5,322 bases of DNA from contig JBFHRB010000232.1 of NCBI GenBank assembly GCA_041591915.1, positions 1 through 5,322 on the forward strand, written 5' to 3'. A program made the position numbers and the translations under genes. This document shows, in pieces, positions 1 through 5,322 of the stretch (within the stretch, counting starts at the first letter, position 1; each line of letters starts with the position of its first letter). The stretch is from JBFHRB01 sp041591915 (lineage in GTDB: Bacteria > Actinomycetota > Nitriliruptoria > Nitriliruptorales > Nitriliruptoraceae). Under the pieces are notes generated by a model. The model had not been told where the DNA came from and ran no database searches. It was given only the letters and a program-made list of their open reading frames with translations.

Positions 1-42
1 GCCGCGGCAAGGGGGTCCGGGATGGCGACCCACGACACGGAG

Positions 43-48
43 TTGACA
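43..48 (+). promoter_or_regulatory. Possible -35 box (TTGACA) of a topA promoter
   Basis: The hexamer TTGACA matches the sigma-70 -35 consensus exactly and lies 77 bases upstream of the topA start. No good TANNNT -10 box follows at 16-18 bases. The best candidate is TCACCT at 65-70, which is poor. The AT-rich patch at 101-111 is too far away and overlaps the Shine-Dalgarno sequence. TGAC at 44-47 and GTCA at 64-67 are inverted with respect to each other. The call rests on one box only. Confidence 0.3.
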
Positions 49-109
49 GGCGAGCGGCGCACCGTCACCTTCCCGCCGCCGCCGAGGCAGCTCGGTGGTC
101 CACATAGAT

Positions 110-115
110 AAGGAG
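110..115 (+). promoter_or_regulatory. Ribosome binding site of topA (AAGGAG)
   Basis: AAGGAG, complementary to the 16S rRNA 3' end, lies ten bases before the GTG at 126. A TAG at 105-107 is in frame with topA, and no ATG, GTG or TTG occurs in that frame between the stop and position 126. The GTG is therefore the first possible start, which settles the N-terminus. Confidence 0.8.
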
Positions 116-125
116 TCACGCCCTC

Positions 126-2765
126 GTGACGCAGAACCTGGTGGTCGTCGAGTCGCCCGCGAAGGCCAAGACGATCGAGAAGTACCTCGGTGCGGGGTGG
201 ACGGTCCTGGCCTCCTACGGCCACATCCGCGACCTCCCCCGCAGCGACTTCGCCATCGAGATCGAGTCCGATGGCGACGTCGAGCTGCGCTACGAGGTCC
301 CGGCGAACTCCAAGAAGCACGTTGCGGCGCTGCGGCAGGCAGCCCGCGAGGCGGACAAGGTCTGGCTCGCCCCCGACCTCGACCGCGAGGGCGAGGCGAT
401 CGCCTGGCACGTCGCCCAGGTGCTGGGCCTCGACACGGCGGACGAGAACCGGGTCACCTTCGACGAGATCACCAAGCCCGCGATCCTCGCCGCCTTCGAG
501 GAGCCACGGCCGCTCAACCTCGCGCTGATCGACGCACAGCAGGCGCGTCGCGCGGTCGACCGCATCGTGGGCTACCGGCTCTCGCCGGTGCTCTGGCGCA
601 CCGTCTCCTCGGGTATCTCGGCCGGACGCGTGCAGTCCGTCGCGCTCCGCCTGCTGGTCGACCGCGAGGACGAGATCCGCGCGTTCGTGCCGCGCGAGTA
701 CTGGTCGATGCTCGGCCACTTCGCGGACGAGCCCGAAGCCGCTCCGCGCATCGACGGCAAGCTGCACTCGGTCGGCGGCCGCCGCATCGCCTCGCCGAAG
801 GACCTCCAGGACGCCGATGAGGAGAAGCTCAAGAAGCGCCTGCTGATCGCCTCGGAGGAGCAGGCGACCGAGCTGGCCGCCCTGGCGCGCGAGCATGACT
901 ACGTGGTCCGCGAGGTCCGCCGCAGCGAGCGCCGCCAGAACCCCAAGGCCCCGTTCACCACGTCCACGCTGCAGCAGGACGCCGCCAACAAGCTCGGTTT
1001 CTCCGCGCGCCAGACGATGTCGATCGCCCAGCAGCTGTACGAGGGCATCAACCTCGGCGGCGGCGAGCAGGTCGGCCTCATCACCTACATGCGTACGGAC
1101 TCGGTCAACCTGAGCGAGGTCGCGCTCGCCGAGATCAACACCTTCGTGGACGAGAAGTACGGCGAGCGCTACGGCATCGAGCAGCCACGCACCTTCTCAT
1201 CGAAGGCCAAGCGTGCACAGGAGGCCCACGAGGCCATCCGCCCCACCTCGGTCAACCGCGAGCCCTTCAGGATCAAGGACAAGCTGTCGGCCGAGCAGTT
1301 CAAGCTCTACAGCCTCATCTGGAAGCGCACGGTCGCGACCCAGATGACGCCGGCGGTCTACGACCAGGTCTCGGCGGACGTCGTGGGAGGGGAGGGCGAC
1401 GACGAGTTCCTGTTCCGCGTGACGGGCAAGGTCCTGAAGTTCGAGGGCTACCTCAAGGTCTACAACGTGACGCCGGACCTCGACGCCCAGGACGAGGACG
1501 AGGAGACCGACTCGCTGCCCGACATCACCGAGGGCGCGACGATCCACCTGCGTGACCTCGAGCAGAACCAGCACTTCACGACGCCGCCCCCGCGGTACAC
1601 CGAGGCCACGCTCGTCAAGACCCTCGAGGCCGAGGGCATCGGTCGCCCGTCGACCTACGCGTCGATCATCTCGACGCTGGTCAACCGCGAGTACGTCCGG
1701 CTCGAGTCGCGTCGGTTCTTCACGACGCCGCTCGGCGAGGTCGTGACGTCGTTCCTCAAGGCGCACTTCTCCGAGATCGTCGACGTCGGGTTCACCGCCC
1801 GGATGGAGTCGACGCTCGACGAGATCGCGGAGGGCGAGGAGCAGTGGTCGCGAACCGTGACCCGCTTCCTCGACGAGGTCGACGAGTGGGTGAAGGAGCG
1901 CAAGCCCGAGCGGCCTCGGCTCCCGCTGCTCGAGCCCACCGACTGCCACGAGTGCGGCGCCCCGATGGAGAAGGTGTTCTCCGGCAAGTCCAAGCAGTGG
2001 TTCGCCTCGTGCTCGCGCTGGCCCGACTGCGACGGCACGCGGCCCCTCAACGAGGACGGCACCGTTGGTGAGCCGGAACCCGAGCCGGAGCCGGACCCCG
2101 ACGTCCTCTGCGAGATCTGCGGCCAGCCGATGCTGCTGCGCAGTGGGCGGTTCGGCCAGTTCTACGGCTGCGTCGACTACCCCAAGTGCAAGGGCATCCG
2201 CAACCTCCAGCAGCGCGGCGTCTACCTCGACCGTGACGTCGACGAGTCGGCGTCGCCCGCCGAGCGCTGGCGCCCGTTCATCTCGCCGACGGACGGCAAG
2301 AGCCACATGGAGCTGCGCAAGAGCCGCTACGGCAAGCCGTTCCTGGGCTCCGCGGGCTACCCCGACGACGCGTTCGCGATCTGGTCGATCCCACTGGCCG
2401 ACCCCTGCCCGAAGTGCGGCGCCCCGCTGCGGCCCCCACCGAAGAACCGCAAGGTGCCCACCGCGGTGTGCGCCAACCCGGAGCTGGAGCACGTCTTCGA
2501 GCTCGACGACTTCGACGCGCCGCGCGTCCACTCGATCGAGGTCGTGCCGGGCATCGAGAAGTACGACCCGGAGCTCGGGGGCGAGCCGATCAACGGCTGG
2601 CCGGAGGACTACGCGCCGATCGACCTGACCTTCGTCCGCGAGCAGAAGCCGAAGCCGAAGCCGAAGGCCAAGAAGGCGGCCACGAAGAAGGCCGCGGCGA
2701 AGAAGTCCACAGGCAAGAAGAAGGCCGCGCCGAAGGGCTCGAAGAAGGCGCCGTCGAGCGACTGA
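126..2765 (+). CDS. topA: DNA topoisomerase I (type IA, omega protein)
   Basis: This enzyme relaxes negatively supercoiled DNA behind transcription and replication by cutting and passing single strands, with Mg2+ and no ATP. The 879-aa protein starts with a Toprim domain: VVVESPAKAK with Glu9, and the acidic triad in DLDREGE (Asp84, Asp86, Glu88). SAGRVQS (165-171) follows. The active-site motif is YMRTDS (321-326), with Tyr321 forming the covalent 5'-phosphotyrosine link and Arg323 beside it. EAHEAIRPT (366-374) and EGIGRPSTY (503-511) complete the core. The C-terminus has two tetracysteine zinc ribbons (Cys607/610/629/635 and Cys662/665/682/688). A Cys-less ribbon-like repeat lies around 730-750, then a partial ribbon with Cys761/764/782. 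The Lys-rich tail has 16 lysines in the last 39 residues. An E/P hinge (649-658) separates ribbons 1 and 2. GTG 126 is the first in-frame start after a stop and has a good RBS. Identity is certain from the motifs; the zinc-binding assignment is inferred from Cys spacing. Confidence 0.98.
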   Translation: MTQNLVVVESPAKAKTIEKYLGAGWTVLASYGHIRDLPRSDFAIEIESDGDVELRYEVPANSKKHVAALRQAAREADKVWLAPDLDREGEAIAWHVAQVLGLDTADENRVTFDEITKPAILAAFEEPRPLNLALIDAQQARRAVDRIVGYRLSPVLWRTVSSGISAGRVQSVALRLLVDREDEIRAFVPREYWSMLGHFADEPEAAPRIDGKLHSVGGRRIASPKDLQDADEEKLKKRLLIASEEQATELAALAREHDYVVREVRRSERRQNPKAPFTTSTLQQDAANKLGFSARQTMSIAQQLYEGINLGGGEQVGLITYMRTDSVNLSEVALAEINTFVDEKYGERYGIEQPRTFSSKAKRAQEAHEAIRPTSVNREPFRIKDKLSAEQFKLYSLIWKRTVATQMTPAVYDQVSADVVGGEGDDEFLFRVTGKVLKFEGYLKVYNVTPDLDAQDEDEETDSLPDITEGATIHLRDLEQNQHFTTPPPRYTEATLVKTLEAEGIGRPSTYASIISTLVNREYVRLESRRFFTTPLGEVVTSFLKAHFSEIVDVGFTARMESTLDEIAEGEEQWSRTVTRFLDEVDEWVKERKPERPRLPLLEPTDCHECGAPMEKVFSGKSKQWFASCSRWPDCDGTRPLNEDGTVGEPEPEPEPDPDVLCEICGQPMLLRSGRFGQFYGCVDYPKCKGIRNLQQRGVYLDRDVDESASPAERWRPFISPTDGKSHMELRKSRYGKPFLGSAGYPDDAFAIWSIPLADPCPKCGAPLRPPPKNRKVPTAVCANPELEHVFELDDFDAPRVHSIEVVPGIEKYDPELGGEPINGWPEDYAPIDLTFVREQKPKPKPKAKKAATKKAAAKKSTGKKKAAPKGSKKAPSSD
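2070..2102 (+). repeat. Glu-Pro repeat between zinc ribbons 1 and 2 of TopA
   Basis: Alternating gag/ccg-type codons encode EPEPEPEPDPD (residues 649-659 of TopA). Such E/P runs are usually extended and fairly stiff, so this probably acts as a spacer between the first and second tetracysteine ribbons. It is acidic, in contrast to the basic tail. Confidence 0.7.
2646..2750 (+). repeat. Lys-rich C-terminal tail of TopA, opening with an aagccg tandem repeat
   Basis: The hexamer aagccg is repeated three times plus a half unit at 2646-2666, giving KPKPKPK. It is followed by KK pairs and triplets separated by Ala, Thr or Gly (AATKK, AAAKK, STGKKK, GSKK). The tail resembles histone H1-like sequences. 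In mycobacterial and Streptomyces TopA, comparable basic tails are known to help DNA binding and processivity; the same role here is inference. Tandem codon repeats of this sort can vary in length between strains. Confidence 0.75.
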
Positions 2766-2785
2766 TCTGCAGGTCCGGTTGGCCC

Positions 2786-2813
2786 TTGACCCCCGAGCCG
2801 CCTTCCGTAGCGT
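2786..2813 (+). promoter_or_regulatory. Sigma-70-type promoter for the small acidic protein gene
   Basis: TTGACC at 2786-2791 matches five of six -35 consensus bases. TAGCGT at 2808-2813 fits the actinobacterial TANNNT -10 box, and the spacer is 16 bases. Transcription would begin near 2820, leaving a leader of about 20 bases that holds the RBS. The promoter sits wholly inside the gap after topA, so the downstream gene need not depend on topA transcription. Both boxes are seen directly; activity is inferred. Confidence 0.55.
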
Positions 2814-2828
2814 CCCGTGGGAGCGATC

Positions 2829-2833
2829 AGGAG
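2829..2833 (+). promoter_or_regulatory. Ribosome binding site (AGGAG) of the small acidic protein
   Basis: AGGAG lies six bases before the ATG at 2840, an ideal spacing. This site decides the start: the same frame is open much further upstream (an ATG at 2414), but that part overlaps the certain topA coding sequence in another frame. Confidence 0.8.
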
Positions 2834-2839
2834 TCGACC

Positions 2840-3310
2840 ATGGGGTTCCTGGACAAGTTGGGCAAGGTCGTCAAGGGCGAGGCTTCGGTGGAGACGCTCG
2901 CCGGCGACATCGAGGCGGCGGCGCGCAAGCTCGAGGAGAAGCTCGACGGCGTGACGGCCGGCGACGGGCTCCGCCCCACGGCGGAGGACCTCGATGAATC
3001 GTTCTTCGAGAACCTGCCCGCAGGCTGGCCGGAGGACGCGCACACGCCCTGGCCGATGACGCCCGAGGAGGTGGGCGGGGCGGGCGGCGAGTTCCACCTC
3101 GTGGTGACCGTGCCGGCCGACTGCGCCGAGATGGTCGAGTACATGACCGAGGGCGCCGAGGAGGGCGGTTTCCGGGTGCTGCGCGTCGAGTACTGCGACA
3201 ACGGTCGCGCCAGCGGGTCCACCGTCAGCCCCGAGGGCTGGGTCCACGACTTCCGGGTCGAGCCGGCCGAGGACGGGCGGTCCCGGGTCTGGCTGGACCT
3301 GCACCGCTGA
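2840..3310 (+). CDS. Small acidic soluble protein of unknown function
   Basis: I do not recognise a family for this 156-aa protein. It begins MGFLDKLGKVVKGE, an amphipathic helix, followed by a second charged helix (about residues 15-37). A Pro/Trp-containing linker (LPAGWPEDAHTPWPMTPEE) then leads to a C-terminal half that looks like alternating beta strands and a helix (EFHLVVTVP, AEMVEYMTEGA, FRVLRVEY, WVHDFRVEP, SRVWLDLHR). It is strongly acidic: about 33 Asp/Glu against 14 Lys/Arg. There is no signal peptide or membrane segment, and only two Cys, not in a metal-binding spacing. Codons end mostly in G or C like those of its neighbours, so it looks native rather than recently acquired. It lies 74 bp after topA and 57 bp before the kinase fusion, with its own promoter and RBS. 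A small cytoplasmic alpha/beta protein is the safest description. Co-orientation with topA and tmk suggests, but does not show, a shared role. Confidence 0.85.
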   Translation: MGFLDKLGKVVKGEASVETLAGDIEAAARKLEEKLDGVTAGDGLRPTAEDLDESFFENLPAGWPEDAHTPWPMTPEEVGGAGGEFHLVVTVPADCAEMVEYMTEGAEEGGFRVLRVEYCDNGRASGSTVSPEGWVHDFRVEPAEDGRSRVWLDLHR

Positions 3311-3316
3311 AACGCT

Positions 3317-3341
3317 CGGCCAGCGGTGCTGCGTCTGGCCG
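3317..3341 (+). terminator. Stem-loop after the small acidic protein gene, possible weak terminator
   Basis: CGGCCAG (3317-3323) and CTGGCCG (3335-3341) pair perfectly over 7 bp around an 11-base loop, starting six bases after the stop codon. No T-run follows (the next bases are TGGGGCCC), so it is not a classical intrinsic terminator. In GC-rich actinobacteria, U-less hairpins have been proposed to terminate or protect 3' ends. Either role is possible here. Confidence 0.35.
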
Positions 3342-3355
3342 TGGGGCCCGAGGGG

Positions 3356-3361
3356 TAGCCT
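3356..3361 (+). promoter_or_regulatory. -10 box (TAGCCT) of a likely leaderless promoter for the MFS-kinase gene
   Basis: TAGCCT fits the TANNNT -10 pattern and ends six bases before the GTG at 3368, so transcription would begin at or next to the start codon. This is the usual geometry of leaderless genes in actinobacteria. No clear -35 box is visible about 17 bases upstream. The alternative reading is a Shine-Dalgarno GAGGGG at 3350-3355, but its 12-base spacing is long. The TAG at 3356-3358 is also an in-frame stop, so translation cannot start further upstream. Confidence 0.5.
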
Positions 3362-3367
3362 CCTGTC

Positions 3368-5322
3368 GTGGCCTCGGAACCTGACGCGACCGCAGCCAGC
3401 GGGGACGGCGACCTGATCGGTGGGGCGGTCGCTGACCGCGCCGCCTACCGTGCGCTGTTCCGCAACGCCGACTACCGCAACCTCTTCTTCGCCATGCTCA
3501 CCTCGAGCCTGGGCGACTGGATCGGCGTCCTCGCGATCCTCGCGCTGACCGAGTCGATCCTGGGCCAGGGCACGCGGGCTGCAGCGTTCGCGCTCAGCGG
3601 CGTGATGATCGCGCGGGTCCTGCCGACGCTGCTGCTCGGACCCGTCGCCGGTGTCTACGTCGATCGCTGGGACCGCAAGCGCCTGATGATCGTCACCGAC
3701 ATCGGTCGGGGGATCATCATGGCCCTGATCCCGTTCGTGGGCCGGGGCGAGGGCACGGCCACCGGCGTCACGGAGCTCTTCGTCGCGACCTTCGCCATCG
3801 AGGTGATGTCGACGCTGTTCGGGCCCGCCAAGGACGCCACCGTCCCGAACATCGTTCGCCGCGAGCGCCTGGTCCACGCGAACCAGCTCTCGCTCATCGT
3901 GACCTACGGGACGCTCCCGCTCGGCGGCGTGCTCTTCGCCCTGCTGGTGGGGACGTCGAACACGTTCTTCACGGGTGTCGAGTTCCTGCAGATGCGGCCG
4001 TCGGCGCTCGCGATCTGGTTCAACGCCGCGACGTTCTTCGTGTCCGCCGTGCTCGTTGCGCTCATCCGCGATCCCGACGGCGACCGTCGGCGCACCGTGA
4101 GCGCGTCGGTCGACCAGCCCGGCTGGTGGGCAGAGCTGACCGAGGGCATCCGGTTCATCTCGGCCCACCCGCTCATCCGCGCGCTGATCGTCGGGGTGAC
4201 GGCGGCCTTCCTCGGCGCGGGGATCGTGCTCGCCGTGGGCAAGCTCTTCACGACGATCGTCAACGCGGGCGAGTCCGGCTTCGGTGTGCTCGTGGCGGCC
4301 GTCGGCAGCGGGCTGTTCGCCGGCCTGCTCGGCTCGGCACCGCTCGCGCAGCGGCTCGGCAAGGAACGCCTCTTCGCCCCGGGGATCGGTGTCGCCGGTG
4401 GTGGCCTCATCGTCGCGGCGCTGATGCCTCGCCTCGACCTGGCGACGATCCCTGCCTTCATCATGGGGCTCGGCGCCGGCGTCGGCTTCCTGACCGGCTA
4501 CACGATGCTGCAGGAGTACGCGTCGGACGAGATCCGCGGCCGGACCTTCGCCGCGTTCAACACGGCCATCCGCGCCGCGCTGTTCATCTCGCTCGTCGTC
4601 GGCCCCCTGATGGTCGGCATCATCGGCCTCGAGCAGCCCGAGGTCGTCACGGCCACGGAGACGGCTGGCGAGGCCGAGCAGGAGCCCGGCGGCGCCACGG
4701 GTGCGATCGGCGCGGAGACCGGCGGGTTCGGGATCGACCTCGAGTCCGAGATCCAGCAGGGGGTCTACGGCTACTCGATCGGCGGCGTCCGGATCACCCT
4801 CATCCTCGCCGGGATCATCGCGCTGGCGGGCGCGGTCTGGACGGGTCGCAGCATCCACCGGGTGCTCTCGACCCGCCTGGACCTGGTCGAGGCGACCGAG
4901 TCGCGTCGCCGCGTCGGCACCGGTGTCTTCGTCGCGCTCGAGGGCGGCGAGGGGGCCGGGAAGTCGACGCAGCTCCGCCTGCTGCGCGCGGCCGTCGAGC
5001 GAGCCGGCTTCGACGTCCTGACCACGCGCGAGCCCGGTGGCACGCAGCTGGGCGAGGAGATCCGCAACCTGCTGCTCGACCCGAGCATGGAGGACATGAG
5101 CCCGCGCGCGGAGGCGCTGCTCTACGCGGCGGCCCGCGCGCAGCACGTCCAGGAGGTGATCCAGCCGGCGCTCGACAAGGGCATGTGCGTCGTCACGGAC
5201 CGCTTCATCGACTCCTCCGTCATCTACCAGGGGACCGGTCGGGACCTCGGCGAGCAGCAGATCGAGGAGCTCAACCGCTGGGGTGTCGCAGACCTCCTGC
5301 CCGACCTGGTCGTCCTGCTCGA
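3368..5322 (+). CDS. tmk: MFS transporter fused to thymidylate kinase (dTMP kinase), 3' end cut by the window
   Basis: One uninterrupted frame of 651 codons runs to the window edge. Residues about 38-495 form a major facilitator of the DHA3/EntS-like type with about 12 hydrophobic helices. Supporting motifs are motif A GPVAGVYVDRWDRKR (91-105) after helix 2, GPAKDATVPN (152-161) after helix 4, and FNAATFFVSA (218-227) in helix 6. An Ala/Glu/Gly-rich loop of about 50 residues (422-471) separates helices 11 and 12. A basic linker leads to dTMP kinase, which phosphorylates dTMP to dTDP with ATP. Its P-loop is GGEGAGKST (526-534), followed by TREPGGTQ (552-559 plus Gln560) and TDRFIDSSVIYQG (610-622). 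The P-loop lacks a basic residue, as in bacterial type II enzymes, whose LID arginines would lie beyond the window. About 75-80 kinase residues are missing compared with the 213-aa E. coli enzyme. Twelve helices would put the kinase in the cytoplasm. An in-frame TAG at 3356 makes GTG 3368 the first possible start. The transport substrate is unknown. Confidence 0.95.
   Translation, partial: MASEPDATAASGDGDLIGGAVADRAAYRALFRNADYRNLFFAMLTSSLGDWIGVLAILALTESILGQGTRAAAFALSGVMIARVLPTLLLGPVAGVYVDRWDRKRLMIVTDIGRGIIMALIPFVGRGEGTATGVTELFVATFAIEVMSTLFGPAKDATVPNIVRRERLVHANQLSLIVTYGTLPLGGVLFALLVGTSNTFFTGVEFLQMRPSALAIWFNAATFFVSAVLVALIRDPDGDRRRTVSASVDQPGWWAELTEGIRFISAHPLIRALIVGVTAAFLGAGIVLAVGKLFTTIVNAGESGFGVLVAAVGSGLFAGLLGSAPLAQRLGKERLFAPGIGVAGGGLIVAALMPRLDLATIPAFIMGLGAGVGFLTGYTMLQEYASDEIRGRTFAAFNTAIRAALFISLVVGPLMVGIIGLEQPEVVTATETAGEAEQEPGGATGAIGAETGGFGIDLESEIQQGVYGYSIGGVRITLILAGIIALAGAVWTGRSIHRVLSTRLDLVEATESRRRVGTGVFVALEGGEGAGKSTQLRLLRAAVERAGFDVLTTREPGGTQLGEEIRNLLLDPSMEDMSPRAEALLYAAARAQHVQEVIQPALDKGMCVVTDRFIDSSVIYQGTGRDLGEQQIEELNRWGVADLLPDLVVLL

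Larger units (their letters stand above)
1..125. other. Non-coding leader upstream of topA
   Basis: No convincing gene lies here. One + frame stays open from position 1 to a TAA at 109-111. However, its codons include AGA, ACA, TTG and CAT, and third positions are often A or T, unlike the GC-ending codons of the real genes. Its product would also be proline/arginine-rich and featureless. The other two + frames stop at 44-46 and 105-107. I read this stretch as the promoter and 5' leader region of topA. The tail of an upstream gene ending at 111 cannot be fully excluded. Confidence 0.5.

Noticed and set aside
22..111. Possible 29-aa leader peptide (ATG at 22, TAA at 109-111) before topA
   Set aside because: No RBS before the ATG, codon use unlike the neighbours, and no attenuator-like hairpin or repeated regulatory codons.
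95..820. 241-codon + strand frame starting with GTG just upstream of topA
   Set aside because: Overlaps topA in another frame, is Arg/Pro/Gly-rich and has no RBS; the topA frame has catalytic motifs and the RBS.
1197..2531. 444-codon open frame on the - strand inside topA
   Set aside because: Val/Leu/Arg/Asp-rich composition with no domain, lying wholly opposite the zinc-ribbon and core regions of topA; an antisense shadow.
2813..2822. Small palindrome TCCCGTGGGA near the predicted transcript start of the small gene
   Set aside because: Four-base arms with a two-base centre are common by chance in GC-rich DNA and too short to call an operator.
2414..2839. N-terminal extension of the small acidic protein back to an ATG at 2414
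   Set aside because: This part overlaps the certain topA coding region in a different frame and is Arg/Ala/Gly-rich. The AGGAG at 2829-2833 points to ATG 2840.
4850..4945. Possibility that the MFS and kinase are two genes joined by a sequencing error
   Set aside because: The frame is continuous through the linker with no RBS or start codon near the P-loop, and the MFS-dTMP kinase fusion is a known actinobacterial architecture.
2609..5146. 845-codon open frame on the - strand spanning the topA tail, the small gene and the MFS-kinase gene
   Set aside because: Its product is a low-complexity string of Arg, Asp, Glu, Ala and Gly with no recognisable motif, as expected for antisense frames in GC-rich coding DNA. 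The + strand carries clear family motifs over the same span.

Overview
This is a very GC-rich window in which most third codon positions are G or C. Gene content and base composition point to a high-GC actinobacterium (Actinomycetota). Three genes lie on the + strand in the order topA, an unrecognised small gene, then an MFS-transporter/thymidylate-kinase fusion. From general knowledge, topA followed by an MFS-dTMP kinase fusion is the arrangement seen in Streptomyces-type genomes, usually with the DNA polymerase III delta' gene (holB) further on. The TopA keeps tetracysteine zinc ribbons, which mycobacterial TopA lacks, and also carries the Lys-rich tail typical of actinobacteria. This suggests, without proving, a deeper-branching actinobacterial lineage rather than a mycobacterium or streptomycete.

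Layout: positions 1-125 are an upstream non-coding leader with a TTGACA box and a Shine-Dalgarno sequence. Positions 126-2765 encode full-length DNA topoisomerase I (879 aa), with all catalytic motifs intact. Positions 2766-2839 are a 74-bp gap containing a good sigma-70-type promoter (TTGACC-N16-TAGCGT) and a strong ribosome binding site. Positions 2840-3310 encode a 156-aa strongly acidic, soluble protein of unknown function. Positions 3311-3367 are a 57-bp gap with a perfect 7-bp stem-loop and a TAGCCT box placed exactly as expected for a leaderless transcript. From 3368 to the window end, one uninterrupted frame encodes a 12-helix MFS transporter of the DHA3/EntS-like type. It is joined through a linker of about 25 residues to a dTMP kinase, which the window edge cuts after about 130 kinase residues.

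The locus is mainly housekeeping: TopA relaxes negative supercoils, and the kinase makes dTDP for dTTP synthesis, so both serve DNA replication. The three genes could be co-transcribed, but the promoter signals in both gaps suggest that each downstream gene can also be expressed independently. The points most worth a second look are the membrane-bound kinase architecture, the orphan acidic protein between the two conserved genes, and the mixed zinc-ribbon/Lys-tail C-terminus of TopA. No RNA gene, mobile element, CRISPR array or phage feature was seen.
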